A stretch of DNA of 64,000 nucleotides from Gonocerus acuteangulatus (Eukaryota > Arthropoda > Insecta > Hemiptera > Coreidae): the NCBI GenBank assembly GCA_946811695.1, contig OX328123.1, forward strand, positions 153,455,122 through 153,519,121. Reading direction: 5' to 3'. Numbering within the stretch: the stretch's first letter is position 1; every line of letters begins with the position of its first letter. The notes under the pieces are model-generated. The model was given only the letters and a program-made list of their open reading frames with translations. It was not told the origin of the DNA and did not search any database. Of this stretch, positions 44,278 to 57,225 are shown one piece after another. Made by a program: the position numbers and the translations under genes.

Positions 44278-46065
44278 AAAAATGGGCGATTCCGTGAACA
44301 GTTTTAGTTCATTCTGATCCAACATTTACTTGCCGAGTTTAATTTGTAGCTGTCGTTGGAAAGAGAGATCAACACTCGAAGGCGGTCAAGGATACACAGC
44401 ACTGATTCTGCTTTCCATTCAAGAAATCTCTACCTCTTCAGAATTCCAAGTGGTTCAGTCTGCAGGACATTGAAGAATCCACGCTCATTCGTCATTTTAC
44501 ACTTCTTTTTTCCTTTAACGTCGATCGACTTCCATAGTCATATCATTAGGGTTTCATTCATTTTGAAAAACAGGGGCTTTTCATAGCGACCTATCGTTCA
44601 AATCGCTCCAAATCTCCAGACTGGATTCGAAACAGCGATCTCAGAGTTCCTAAATCTTATGTGTTATTTACGTAATAAGTCGAAGTGTGGAAATTTTGTG
44701 AGGCATCATCTTCTTTAATTCTTTGAGAGCTTTGAAGAACTCGTAACTTTTTATAATTTTGGTTGTAGTCTAGGCCAGGGGAGTGAGATTTAGGGCTATG
44801 CGTATATATATATATATATATATATATGAATATAAACCTCTTTACACGTCGGTACAAATCCTTATGTGACGAACACTAATGGCAAGTGCTAATCGTTGTG
44901 TAAACTAAAGCGATTAGGAATAAAGGAACACATCAAATAATACGAAAACGTTTCGCATTTTCTTCCCGTGTTTTAGAAAAAAAAAAATCTAATTAGCCCA
45001 GAATGGTAGTTTTCCTAAAGTTGTTGATGCCTGGAAGCAACAAAATAAAAATCCCACAAGTTTAGATAGAAGTTCTTTGAAGTGATTCATGAATCTGCTG
45101 AGGTCTGATCAAGGCTTCTGTTGTTCTCATGGATTAAACTCAATATTCATTAAAATCTGAGCATTCAGTTATACATACCACTGACGTTTGGAAGGTGTTA
45201 TCTAAAGGTTACCACATCTTCCATACAGGCAAACGAGAGTTAGGTATAAAAGAAAATGCTATAAATACCTTGTAAGGTTCGGCTTTTCAAAATCACTCAT
45301 CAATATGTTATAAGTTATGAGAGAAGAAGCAGCTACCTAGGACTGAATGAAACGTTATCAAGAATCGCTTAAATTAGTTTCTGCTCAGATCAAAAAGCGT
45401 TACGAGAAGTGCCATTTTTGCTCCTGCCTGGCGAAAATGACCTGACGTAAGCCTGACTGATTTGTAGAAGTCTGGTCACCTCTAGACGTTGACAATGTCG
45501 CACTAGTATTTCTAAAGTGACACAACTCAAAAATCGGTTTTATTCACACCGTCGTAGATATTACTATGAAAGACATGGTAAATATCTCTTCATAAACCAC
45601 CAAAACGTTATGCACCTAGCTTCAGAGCTTGTACACCAGAGGGAACTTGTTTCACCCCTTCTGTCTTAATGCTGAGCCCCCTACATAAGTTTGTAATATC
45701 AAGTTGTGTCAATTTAGAAATACTAGTGCCATATGACTGGTCCCGCATCGGTTCCAGAGTACCGTTCTCCTGTTCAGTTTCAAAACACGTCAAGCTTTAC
45801 CTCATGAAGTACACAATGAAAGCGAAACTTTACAAGTAACCTATGCGTGCACGGCCGGTATGAAATAATCTCTGTATGTTTACCTTCACCTATTATCAGA
45901 GTTTCGCTATGATAGTGTAATGAGGCTGATATTCCTAACCGACCATTTGATTACAGTTATTTCCATGGAGTAATTGAAAGAACATTCTGATAGAAACGCT
46001 AGTCTGTGATGTATGCAGCGTTATTTGTGGAGTTCTTGATTTCGTAGAAGGCAGAAAAATAATGT
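44278..46065. other. No feature recognised
   Basis: Moderately AT-rich DNA with only short open frames and one (TA)n tract (44801-44827). A 61-codon minus-strand frame at 45608-45793 has ordinary composition, but I see no family or splice support. Confidence 0.5.
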
Positions 46066-46385
46066 CTCTCCACTGTTTTTCAAAGTATTTATTAGCAAAA
46101 GCTTTTTGAGAACATGGTTCTCATCGTCAGTGCATCTACAATTTTCACAAAAACACGCAATAGGTAACCTTATTTGTCATAGCTTTAGTAATAAGAATAC
46201 TTATAAATATTTCTGTAATTAATATTTGTCATAGCTTTAGTAATAAGAATACTTATAAATATTTCTTTAATTAATATATGCGTGTTATTGTGAAAATTGT
46301 AGATGCACTGACGATGAGAACCATGTTCTCGAAAAGCTTTTGCTAATAAATACTTTGAAAAACAGTGGAGAGACATTATTTTTCT
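46066..46385. mobile_element. Penelope-like remnant: short inverted pair with hammerhead-like cores
   Basis: Arms 46066-46163 and 46285-46385 are inverted copies. The plus arm (46308) reads CTGACGA, T, GAGAAC, CAT, GTTCTC, GAAAAGC. CUGANGA, a perfect 6-bp stem and GAAA form a hammerhead-like core. The minus arm has GTTCTCAAAAA, losing the G of GAAA. Between them a 51-bp unit (ATTTGTCATAGCTTTAGTAA onward) is duplicated at 46172 and 46223. Confidence 0.6.
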
Positions 46386-46884
46386 ACCTTCTAAGAAACG
46401 CTAGTGTTAGTTCGGAGGTTAAAGGTCAGGGGGCTGAGTATAAGATACAACTTGGAAATATTTAAAAAGTGACGAAATGTCAATCAGTCCCCTGAATAGG
46501 TCGCCAAGGTAGACAATAAACAGCCACGGCCCATATTTGGATCCGTAGGGAGGCAATATATTTGACTTCTTAAGCGAAAGCACTTGTAAAGGTGCTAACA
46601 GAGTGATAGTATCGTAGAAAGAAAGGTAATGATTATAAAGCACAACAGAAAACATTTCTATGCCCACTGAGTTTAAATCGTTGCTCTTTGTAATAGGTAT
46701 GCCACGTAAAGAAATCTATCCCAAACCTTTTATAAGATTATAACACACTATAATCAGTTTTTTTAAAAGTGTATTTTTTATCGTAACGAAAACTATGCAA
46801 TTGAGAGCAACAAGTTACCTGAGAGCACCTATCTTTAGGAGCAGAAGTACAAATGCACCGAATTGGACCAAGTCCTCACAAGGT
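46386..46884. other. No feature recognised
   Basis: A 82-codon minus-strand frame (46419-46667) contains GSKYGPWLFIVYLGDLF but has no family or splice support. Confidence 0.45.
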
Positions 46885-48662
46885 TTGTGGATTTAGATCG
46901 TTGTTGGACTGAGAACTTTGGCACGGTGTATCCCGTCGAACTGGAGAGGAGAATACTAAACCGGAAGGGATGCCGACCTAGAAGAAAAAGGAAGAGGAAC
47001 AGTTTGTTGGACTGAGGACTTTGGGACGGTGTATCCTGTCGAACTGGAGGGGAGAATACTAAACCGGAGGGGGATGCCGACCTAGAAGAAAAAGGAAGAG
47101 GAACAGTTTGTTGGACTGAGGACTTTGGGACGGTGTATCCTGTCGAACTGGAGGGGAGAATACTAAACCGGAGGGGATGCTGAACTAGAAGGGAAAGGAA
47201 GAGGTACAATTTGTTGGACTTAGGACTTTGGGATGGTGTATCCTGTCGAACTGGAGAGGAGATTACTAAACCGGAGGGGGATGCCGAACTAGAAGGGAAA
47301 GGAAGAGGTACAATTTGTTGGACCGAGGACTTTTGGATGGTGTATCCTGTCGAACTGGAGAGGAGAATTCTAAACCGGAGTGGATGCTGAACTAGAAGGG
47401 AAGGGAAGAGGTACAATTTGTTGGACTGAGGACTTTGGGACGGTGTATCCTGTCGAACTGGAGGGGAGAATACTAAACCGGAGGGGATGCTGAACTAGAA
47501 GGGAAAGGAAGAGGTACAATTTGTTGGACTTAGGACTTTGGGATGGTGTATCCTGTCGAACTGGAGAGGAGATTACTAAACCGGAGGGGGATGCCGAACT
47601 AGAAGGGAAAGGAAGAGGTACAATTTGTTGGACCGAGGACTTTTGGATGGTGTATCCTGTCGAACTGGAGAGGAGAATTCTAAACCGGAGTGGATGCTGA
47701 ACTAGAAGGGAAGGGAAGAGGTACAATTTGTTGGACTGAGGACTTTGGGACGGTGTATCCTGTCGAACTGGGGAGGAGAATACTAAACCGGAGGGGGATG
47801 CCGAACTAGAAGGGAAGGGAAGAGGTACAATTTGTTGGACTGAGGACTTTGGGATGGTGTATCCTGTCGAACTGGGGAGGAGAATACTAAACCGGAGGGG
47901 GATGCCGAACTAGAAGGGAAGGGAAGAGGTACAATTTGTTGGACTGAGGACTTTGGGACGGTGTATCCTGTCGAACTGGGGAGGAGAATACTAAGCCGGA
48001 GGGGATGCTGAACTAGAAGCGAAGGGAAGAGGTACAATTTGTTGGACTTAGGACTTTGGGATGGTGTATCCTGTCGAACTGGAGAGGAGAATACTAAACC
48101 GGAGGGGGATGCCGAACTAGAAAGGAAAGGAAGAGGTACAATTTGTTGGACCGAGGACTTTTGGATGGTGTATCCTGTCGAACTGGAGAGGAGAATACTA
48201 AACCGGAGGGGATGCTGAACTAGAAGGGAAGGGAAGAGGTACAATTTGTTGGACTGAGGACTTTGGGATGGTGTATCCTGTCGAACTGGAGAGGAGAATA
48301 CTAAACCGGAGGGGATGCTGAACTAGAAGGGAAGGGAAGAGGTACAATTTGTTGGACTTAGGACTTTGGGACGGTGTATCCTGTCGAACTGGGGAGGAGA
48401 ATACTAAACCGGAGGGGATGCTGAACTAGAAGGGAAGGGAAGAGGTACAATTTGTTGGACTTAGGACTTTGGGATGGTGTATCCTGTCGAACTGGGGAGG
48501 AGAATACTAAACCGGAGGGGATGCTGAACTAGAAGGGAAGGGAAGAGGTACAATTTGTTGGACTTAGGACTTTGGGATGGTGTATCCTGTCGAACTGGAG
48601 AGGAGAATACTAAACCGGAGTGGATGCTGAACTAGAAGGGAAGGGAAGAGGTACAATTTGTT
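46885..48662. repeat. 103/104-bp minisatellite, about 17 units
   Basis: Units start TTGTTGGACTGAGGACTTTG and contain GGTGTATCCTGTCGAACTGG, AGAATACTAAACCGGAGG and AGAAGGGAAGGGAAGAGGTA. Spacing alternates 103 and 104 bp, so a pair is 207 bp = 69 codons. This leaves long minus-strand frames open (46835-47416, 47370-47726, 47783-48244), each repeating LFPSLLVQHPLRF and SSSTGYT. About 310 bp (47206-47515) is duplicated almost exactly at 47516-47824. No promoter or splice signs, so I do not call it a gene. Confidence 0.92.
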
Positions 48663-49021
48663 GCTATTGCTAATGGAGTCTAAGTGGTAGCTCTTCCCGG
48701 CTTTCATATCATTACAATTTTCGTCTAGATCTGATTTCTATTGTCACACTTCTTACTCGTATTCCAGCAAATATCCACTTATTTTCCAGTTTTGAAAGAG
48801 ATTTCAATTTTACTTAGTTTTCAAAGAAATTTAGGTTGCGGCAAATTAATTTTCTTTCTGTTCGTTATGAAGTTTTCTATTAGGATGCCATTATTTTTCC
48901 AAATTTCAGATGGGAAAATAATGACATCCTGGAAAAAACCGTACATATCAGACAAGGGGAATCATATATCAGTTTTATGGAAATATACACCACCATGTAA
49001 ACGCTATACTAGATTACAAAA

Positions 49022-49547
49022 TTCATATGGTCTCTCCTTATCTGCTTTATAGCATATGTTCTATCCTTATCCGCCTAATAAGATATGGTCTCTCGTTTTC
49101 TGCCTTATAAGATATGGTCTCTCCTTATCTGCATTATAAGATATGGTGTCTCCTGATCTGCATTATAAGATATGGTCTCTCCACATCTGCATTATAAGAT
49201 ATGGTCTCTCCTTATCTGCTTTATAACATATGTTCTATCCTTGTCCGCCTAATAAGATATGGTCTCTCCTTATCTGCATTATAAGATATGGTCTCTCCTT
49301 ATCTGCTTTATAACATATGTTCTATCCTTATCCGCCTAATAAGATATGGTCTCTCCTTTTCTGCCTTATAAGATATGGTCTCTCGTTTTCTGCCTTATAA
49401 GATATGGTCTCTCCTTATCTGCATTATAAGATATGGTCTCTCCTTATCTGCATTATAAGATATGGTGTCTCCTGATCTGCATTATAAGATATGGTCTCTC
49501 CACATCTGCATTATAAGATATGGTCTCTCCATATCTTATAATGCAGA
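49022..49547. repeat. 29-bp minisatellite, about 18 units
   Basis: Unit TTATAAGATATGGTCTCTCC plus TTATCTGCA, with a variant ATATGTTCTATCCTTATCCG recurring in a higher-order pattern (49050, 49230, 49318). The last unit is inverted (49531-49547), forming a short palindrome. The array continues after the SINE at 49706-49765, so the SINE split it. Confidence 0.9.
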
Positions 49548-49705
49548 CCAAAGGTCGTGGGTTCGATTCCCACTAGGGGTGGTGGCTTTTCTTTCGAAAA
49601 AAAGAAAAGGCATAACCCCTATCCTGGCTAGAAAAGAGTGGTAACCTATAGATAACCCGTCCTAAAATTCGTAGTAAAATGGACGTTAAAATTTAAATTA
49701 AATTA
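49548..49705 (+). mobile_element. tRNA-derived SINE, copy 4, inside the minisatellite
   Basis: GGTCGTGGGTTCGATTCCCA, GGTGGCTTTTCTTTCG, TAGATAACCCGTCCTAAAAT and ATGGACGTTAAAATTTAAAT tail. 5' truncated just before the B box. Confidence 0.88.
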
Positions 49706-49996
49706 TAAGATATGGTGTCTCCTGATCTGCATTATAAGGTAAGGTCTTTACCGATCTGCATTAAATAATGTGTTGTCTTCTTATGTGCAATATGGAAAAT
49801 TCCAGCTGCCATCCACTTAACATTGTATTTAAGCGTACATTTGGGTTGCCGTTTTATCATTTTTTTTTCAAATGCAACTCAGTGCGTACATATGATCTTT
49901 TGTTAGGCACAGTGCCCCAAAGTATTAATTCTGAAGCTTTAATTAAAAATTTCATAGAAGGGAAAAAATAAAGATGTACAAATTTCATTTTACTCA

Positions 49997-50150
49997 CACA
50001 CAGCATACTCCTTCTAAATATTTAATTCGTTTGACTTATAATACTCCAAGATAGTTATTTCATGTGACTTGCACACAGCATACTCCTTCTAAATATTTAA
50101 TTCATTTGACTTATAATACTTCAAGATAGTTATTTCATGTGACTTGCACA
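49997..50150. repeat. 75-bp tandem duplication
   Basis: CACAGCATACTCCTTCTAAA to AGTTATTTCATGTGACTTGC occurs twice, with two or three differences. Confidence 0.85.
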
Positions 50151-50621
50151 CAACATATTCCACGTCAATTTTATTTAATTTTAACATTTCTTCACAACGT
50201 TAAAAAGGAAAAAAAAATAAAATAAAAAAATATCACGGCCAAGTGACAAGAATATCTTTAATATTAATAATAGGGTTACGTATAGTACACAGTTGCGCAT
50301 AATCATCGGCTTGTTTAATTTTTTAAAACAAACAAATTGTGTCAGCTGGATCAATAAACATTTAACTTTACTGACAAATTTCCAAAACTAGTTAAATGCC
50401 TCTTTAGAACGAAAACAGTTTGTTTTATAATCTTAACATTTCTGACAACACATCGTTAGTCTATCAAATTTCCAGTATTAGTAAATACCCAAAGTTATTG
50501 GGTTTTCGGTACAAAAGGAACTGTAGAGACTACCAACGGAGAAATGTCCGATTGTGTCAGGACACGAAACCCGTGTCGGCCATCTTACAGGACCATATCT
50601 TCCAATAATGGAATAAAGCAT

Positions 50622-50711
50622 TCACCAATTCCATATTTCATTCATTGAGGTTTGGGCATCAATCCATCTGGCACTAATATCTTCATAGAGCAAATCGCCC
50701 AGTTGCGGGCT
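50622..50711 (-). CDS. Candidate terminal exon of an unknown gene
   Basis: On the minus strand a good acceptor (TTTTTTTTATTTCAG) precedes an open stretch reading SPQLGDLLYEDISARWIDAQ, then TSMNEIWNW and TGA. The composition looks protein-like. A second frame is also nearly open, there is no recognised homology, and an upstream exon would lie in or beyond the assembly gap at 50860. I do not recognise it. Confidence 0.25.
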   Translation of the reverse strand, partial: SPQLGDLLYEDISARWIDAQTSMNEIWNW

Positions 50712-50859
50712 CTGAAATAAAAAAAAATAATAATATCTTTGTTATTTACATGTTTTTTCGCGAAGGAAATACCGCTGTGTGTTGGGACACGACAACTCAT
50801 ATAACCAATAATACTTTCCTCATATTACCAACGACAAACCCGTCAGTACTAACACGACC

Positions 50860-51059
50860 NNNNNNNNNNNNNNNNNNNNNNNNNNNNNNNNNNNNNNNNN
50901 NNNNNNNNNNNNNNNNNNNNNNNNNNNNNNNNNNNNNNNNNNNNNNNNNNNNNNNNNNNNNNNNNNNNNNNNNNNNNNNNNNNNNNNNNNNNNNNNNNNN
51001 NNNNNNNNNNNNNNNNNNNNNNNNNNNNNNNNNNNNNNNNNNNNNNNNNNNNNNNNNNN
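50860..51059. other. Assembly gap (200 N)
   Basis: Exactly 200 N, probably a scaffold gap of nominal length. Family B sequence resumes immediately on its right. Confidence 0.98.
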
Positions 51060-51750
51060 TTGGAAAGCTATATTTCTAACAATAAATTGTTTTTCTTATT
51101 TTACTTAACCTGCTTTATTGTCTAATATAAGCAACTAAAAAATCTTGTTTATCCAACTATAGGCAGTTAAAAAATAACAAGGAATAAAAACAGACAAAAA
51201 GAACAGTTCGAATAAGCGAAATCAATTACTTTAAAGTTTTAAGCACTTATTTCTCCGATTGACATCGTCTAATCAAAACTTTCATCTTAACCTTTTTTGT
51301 AGAGCATTTAGTAAGCTTTCTAATGGTATTCTTCCGTTTACCAAGATTCTCAACCTTTTTCGAGATATTAAGGAAAGTAGTAAGTAGTATTAAGTTACCA
51401 AAACTTTTTATGTCTGTTAATAAAATATTTTATTCTAACCCTTCCTTAACTCCAAACGTAACCAAAATTTCAACATAATAGTTTTGATGAAATTTGAACA
51501 TGCAGAAAATGTTTCAACTGAATCCCACGATTCTAAGTACCCAAGCCAAAAACGTTATCCAATAACTATTTTTCCAATTTTCTCGAAAACGGTTAAAGCT
51601 ATCGCCTTAAAAATGGGTTCATTCGTTTTCCTAGGCCACGAAGCCTATAAAACGAGTACTTGTAAGCATATGAAGTAAGCGCAACGATTTTTTTTCGCGA
51701 ATTTAGCTCCAAAAACCATGTTCCGGTGGGCGGATTCTGCTAGTTAACGA
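51060..51750 (+). repeat. Helentron-like family B, internal part
   Basis: Resumes after the gap with the TATATTTCTAACAATAAATT block, one ACTTATTTCTCCGATTGACA subrepeat, TTCTCGAAAACGGTTAAAGC and TGGGCGGATTCTGC, and stops at AACGAACTTG. The 5' end is probably in the gap. Confidence 0.75.
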
Positions 51751-52104
51751 ACTTGCTAAATGCAATTAAAAAAAACAACAAGCAATAAAAAAGTGCAGAA
51801 ACACACACAGAACCGTTGAATGCAACGAGTTCTTTCCAAACTTTGATTACTTATTTCTCAAATTAAATTTAAGCTAAAGGAAGATAAACATGAAGGACCA
51901 TCACAGGAGAAGATTCTCTCGGAGTTACCGATCTGTCTTTTTCTTTTCTTTTTTTACAAATATTGGGAGTCTTTTTTTTTTTTTTTTTGGACGGATGAAT
52001 CTCCTACAAGGAGTGATAAGTATGCTGTGTCGTAGCAACCCATTGCACATGGGCAGCATTTCATTAATAAAAATGATTTCTGTCTTGTGAAATACCACTG
52101 GTTG

Positions 52105-52836
52105 ACTCACTGACCTATCATCGCCCAGCCCAAACCACTCGACAGAAAAATTTGAAATTTCGCATGGACACTCCTTATAGAACGTAGACGCTCGCTAAGA
52201 AAGGATTTTTTTATATTCAAATTTGTATGTATTTTTAGATTGGTTTGAATTTTTAGTTGGTTAGAGCAGGCAAAACTTGGCAGCATGCGTTGCTAGGACG
52301 ACAACAGAACACCTGTTACCGTACATTATCTATTTCATAGTATTATTTTTAATTGCGGTTAATTTCAACTATGATGACAGTCCTTGAATTACTAGAAATA
52401 AACTGTCCCTCATAGAGTTTACGCTATGAGGGACAAAATCACCATTTTAACTGAAGTGCATTTAAAAATGTCCCCCATAGAGTTTTCGTGGTGATGGTCC
52501 ATCCGAGGTAATAATATCCCGAACCCTTGCACAGGTTTTAACGTACATTTATTATTGGAAACGAATTTTAACATGTACTGGTATTACTCCTGTTACTGGT
52601 AAACAATAGATAACGGGTTATCTCTAGGTTATCTGTTTGTTGATACAGATCTGGAGCGTACCAGTGTCAAGAAACATTATACTTTGATTACTCATCAATT
52701 AATGAATAGCATATAGTATGACGGGAACAGTGAAATAATAAACTGTAAAAAATTATATAGTAGCATTAGTTTTGATGATACATTATTTAACGAACAAACT
52801 ACTTATCTGCCGTGACGAAGCACGGGCATTCAGCTA

Positions 52837-52838
<2 letters not shown>
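52105..52838 (-). repeat. CCCGTGC-type interspersed repeat (family D), copy 2
   Basis: Minus strand: CTAGCTGAATGCCCGTGCTT at 52838, GTAATAATATCCCGAACCC-complement, the AGTAATTCAAGGACTGTCAT block, AGCGAGCGTCTACGTTCTAT and the GAGTGAG-type end. It is followed on the right by a (TA)n tract and CAGGATGTCCCCAAAAGACC. Confidence 0.7.
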
Positions 52839-52904
<66 letters not shown>

Positions 52905-53073
52905 GATGTCCCCAAAAGACCTCTGGCATTTACCTCGTTTTTGCTTCGTTTCCGAGAAAAACGCAAAAATAGTAAAACACAATTGTGAGAGCCTAATTTT
53001 GGCCGTTTATTTTGGGGACGCCCTGTATGAATGTGTATGTGTGTGCACATAAAATTAAACTACCGTTGTTTTA

Positions 53074-53230
53074 GCGCGGTTCCTCCCTCCCCCATAGGGA
53101 GGAACCCCGCTTATAAGGTTGATACAATGAAACAATCCGGACGTGCCGACAAGAAAATTTCGCGTTTCAGAACCCCTAGAGACCGAAAATAACGGTGGTT
53201 CAAATTTGTATATATATATATATATATATA

Positions 53231-53289
<59 letters not shown>

Positions 53290-54404
53290 CTGTTCGCTCA
53301 TTTCTGGTTTCCCTGATGAAATTCCGATTTCAAAAAAGAAATCGGAAATCCGATGGCTTCCGTCCGATTTTGATGAAATTTGGTACAAAAATCCGTCGTC
53401 CAATTTGAAAGGTCAAGTTCGTTAACCAGCAAAATCCGCCCACTGGAAGATGGCGGTTGGGGCGAAATTCGCGCAGAAAAAATCGTAACGCTTACGTTTT
53501 TGAGTTCATAAGCTTGTAAGTACTCTTTTTATAGGCTTCTTGGGCTAGAAAACGAATGAAACCATTTTCAAGGCGATAGCTTTAACCGTTTTCGAGAAAA
53601 TTGGAAAAATAGTTCTTGAATACAGTTTTTGGTTTGGGTACTTAGAATCACGGGATTCAGTTGAAACATTATCTGCATGTTCTACTTTCATTAAAACTAA
53701 TATGTTGAAAGTTATGTTACGTGTGGAGTTAAGGAAGGGTTAGAATAAAATATTTTATGAACAGACATGAAAAGTTTTGGGAACTTCGTATACTTTCATT
53801 AATATCTCGAACACGGTTGGGAAATCGTGGGACGTGGATAGAAACTATTTGAAAGCTTACTAAATTCTCTACAAAAATGATTCTAAAACTATTTTTGATT
53901 AGGTTATGTCAATCGGAGAAATAAGTGCTTAAAACTTCAAATACGTCTGTTTTGTTCTTATCAACGGGTTTTTGTCGTTCTTTTTGTAATTTTTGTCTCT
54001 TTCCCTTGGTTTTTTATTGCTTTTTATTTTTGTAATTTATTATGTTAGGAAAATGTATTTGTTTGTAAAACAGGATAGGAAAAATGAGACCAATTTTCTG
54101 TTGCTAGAAATAATGAAAATTTTGGGAACTTCGTATACTTTCATTAATATCTCGAAAACGGTTGAAAATCTTGGGAAGCGAAAGGTTACCATTCGAAAGC
54201 TTACTAAATGCTCTACAAAAAATGTTCTGACGAAAGTTTTAATTAGGCGATGTCAATCGGAGAAATAAGCGCTTAAACCATTTAAAGTAATTGATTTCGT
54301 TTATTCGAACGGTTTTTTGTCTGTTTTTATTCCTATTTTTTCATTGCTTATAGTTGGATAATGTATTTGACAATAAAATAGATTAATTAAAATAAGAAAA
54401 ACAA
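53074..54404 (-). mobile_element. Helentron-like family B copy, 5' truncated
   Basis: Minus-strand 3' end TTAGCGCGGTTCCTCCCTCC with hairpin at 53074, (TA)n at 53210-53287, then two ~355-bp subrepeats (53700-53960 and 54110-54400). A short duplicated CCGATTTCAAAAAAGAAATCGG palindromic stretch sits at 53325-53347. The 5' end is missing. Confidence 0.75.
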
Positions 54405-55162
54405 TTCGAACAGGTAGATATCGAAAAAAGCTGTGCTTCAAATTAGAATCTATTGTTGAGTAATTATATGAATCTTTGGATAATAATTCCAATAGTTAAA
54501 ATTATAACTAAATTGGAAAATATGTATTTAATAGAACACATTAAACCTTTTACAGAGAACTCTATTTTTTATTTTTATTTTATTGATCAACAGGTCTTTG
54601 CATATATTTAAAAACTCTGTTGATATAACCTCTATATCGTTTTTTGTTTTTAGGCCAATCTATAATTCCTTTGGGTTAATATGTTTTTTAAATTGAAGCT
54701 TTAAAGCCTCAACAGGAATATTTGTGTAATCACCCTTCACAGTTAATTTATTAGAATCATGAGTGACCGTTTTTGTGTTACAACTAACAATCTTTGAAAA
54801 CGAAGTTTGACTATCCTTTTTATTGTTATTTTCCTTCTGTTTGGCCGAGATTTTCTATTCATGATCTAATTCTCCTTGAATTTTTTGACTAGATCAAGAA
54901 CCTAATTTAAGCACTCCTAAATTCCTTAATTTAATTGAGGAAGTTTATCAAGCTTGATATAATCACTTTTGGGTTAATACGGGTGGTCTATACCGAGTCC
55001 TTTGTTTGTAAACACAAAGAGCCTTCTGAGTAACGGTAAAGGGCAGTAAAAGTATATGACTTTACCTGGAAGCACACCCTGCATACAGAGAATTACAATA
55101 CGAGACCTCATTCTCTCTTTTAACCAGCTCCCGTGTAACACCTTAGATCTGTTTATATTGTT
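54405..55162. other. No feature recognised
   Basis: AT-rich sequence between two family B copies. Confidence 0.45.
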
Positions 55163-56483
55163 AGCGCTGTTCCTCCCTCCCTTCATAGTAAGGAACCCCG
55201 CTTATAAAATTGATCTCATGAAACAATCCGGAAGTGCCGACTAGAAAATTTCGCGTTTCAGAACCCCTAAAGACCGAAAATAACAGTGGTTCAAATTTGT
55301 ATATATATATATATATATATTTGTCTGTTATTTGAAAGGTCAAGTTCGTTAACCAGCAAAATCCGCCCACTGGAAGATGGCGTTTGGGGCGAAATTCGCG
55401 CAAATAAAATCGCAACGCTTACATTTTTGAGTTCATATGCTTTTAAGTACTCGTTTTGTAGGCTTCTTGGCCTAGGAAAACGAATGAAACCGTTTTTAAG
55501 GCGATAGCTTTAACCGTTTTCGAGAAAATTGGGAACATAGTTGCTGAATAACGTTTTTGGTTTTGGTACATAAAATCATGGGATTCAGTTGAAACATTTT
55601 TTGCATGTTCAAATTTGATCAAAACTAATATCTTAAACTTTGTGTTACGTTTGGAGTTAAGGAAGGGTTAGAATAAAATATTTTATGAACAGACATGAAA
55701 AGTTTTGGGAACTTCGTATATTTTCATTAATATCTCGAACACGGTTGGGAAATTTTCATAAGTGGATAGAAACTATTTGAAAGCTTTCTAAATTCTCTAC
55801 AGAAAAGATTCTGAAACAAGTTTTGATTAGGTGATGTCAATCGAAAAAATAAGTGCTTAAAACTTCAAATACGTCTGTTTAGTTCTTATGAACGGGTGTT
55901 GCTAGAAATAATGAAAATTTTGGGAACTTCGTATACTTTCATTAATATCTCGAAAACGGTTGAAAATCTTGGGAAGCGAAAGGTTACCATTCGAAAGCTT
56001 ACTAAATGCTCTACAAAAAATGTTCTGACGAAAGTTTTAATTAGGCAATGTCAATCGGAGAAATAAGTGCTTAAACCATTAAAGTAATTGATTTCGTTTA
56101 TTCGAACGGTTTTTTTGTCTGTTTTTATTCCTTGTTATTTCTTAATTGCTTATAGTTGGATAATGTATTTTACAATAAAACTAGGTGAGTAAAATAACAA
56201 AACAATTTATTGTTAGAAATATAGATTTCCTAGATTCCAAGACCTTGTAACTAGCGGGACCCTTTCAAGTGTTGACAGACCCTTCCAGGTAAGATCGTAA
56301 ATCAAGACCTTTCAAGACTGGTGGAACCAAAATAATAACTGCTTCTATTTTAATCTTAAGGCGATTCGACAAAGTTGCGAAGCCTTATCAATAAATAAAT
56401 ATTTTAATCTTTCCAAATTAGACTAGGGATAAGAAAGGAACCGCGCTAAGATGATGCAGTTCCTGCGAGTCGGACTTTTTTTG
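55163..56483 (-). mobile_element. Helentron-like family B, near full-length copy
   Basis: 3' end TTAGCGCTGTTCCTCCCTCC at 55163. The 5' end, minus strand from 56483, is GTCCGACTCGCAGGAACTGC and then ATCTTAGCGCGGTTCC. Internal subrepeats and a short TA tract are present. Its 55900-56180 part is nearly identical to 54110-54390 of the neighbouring copy. Confidence 0.75.
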
Positions 56484-57079
56484 TGATTAAGTTCTGAAAC
56501 TCAATCAGAAACTTGACATTTTCGGGTAGCCTCATCGGGGCGACACCATAATCATGTTTAATCCTTATGGAGGATGGGCTGAAACGCGCTTATAACGAAT
56601 TAAATAAACAGACATAAAAGTGAATCTTTGATTTAAAAAAAAGAAAAAGAAAAAAAAAAGCACAAACGAAACGACATGCAAAATGAATGTGAAAACACTA
56701 AAACAAGACGGCTCCGATGCAATGGAAAATATTCCTACTTTACAATTCAATATTTTACTACAAGACTATGAAAAAATGGTATAAAAATTATGCCTAATGT
56801 TATAAATAGTAATATAGGTACAAATAAAAAAAACTTAAAATACGTAAATCCATTTTTTTAAACCATATAGTACCAGTCTATCACAATGACCTTCTGAACA
56901 AAAATTACTTGGGACATTAGAGCTTAAAACAGCAGACTTAATACTTACAATAAATCACAATGACATAGAACATATTAACACCTACTGTCGGAAGAGATTA
57001 CTCAGTCAGTTTTTGTATTTTTCCGACATGTCTTCCTTATTAGTTTGGCATGATAACTACAAGTTCCAAGGAAGAAAAT

Positions 57080-57225
57080 ATTCACTCATTTGCACTCTCA
57101 TTTCTAATTGGCCGATTTAGTTTAATTTTATAACTCTCTTTCCCTATGGGTTTAAAGACGATATGTCCCACTTTTGTTGTGTACACAATAACAAATCGGG
57201 GGGGGGGGGGGGTAACCTTACATCC
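57080..57225 (-). repeat. Family C-like unit with a G-run
   Basis: The minus strand resembles one ~160-bp unit of family C (AAACTAAATCGGCCAATTAG, a C-run of 15, GTTATTGTGTACACAACAAA). Diverged. A second G-run lies at 57637-57649, outside it. Confidence 0.45.

Noticed and set aside
46885..49547. CRISPR-like regular repeats
   Set aside because: Both arrays are contiguous minisatellites without unique spacers, and the DNA is eukaryotic.
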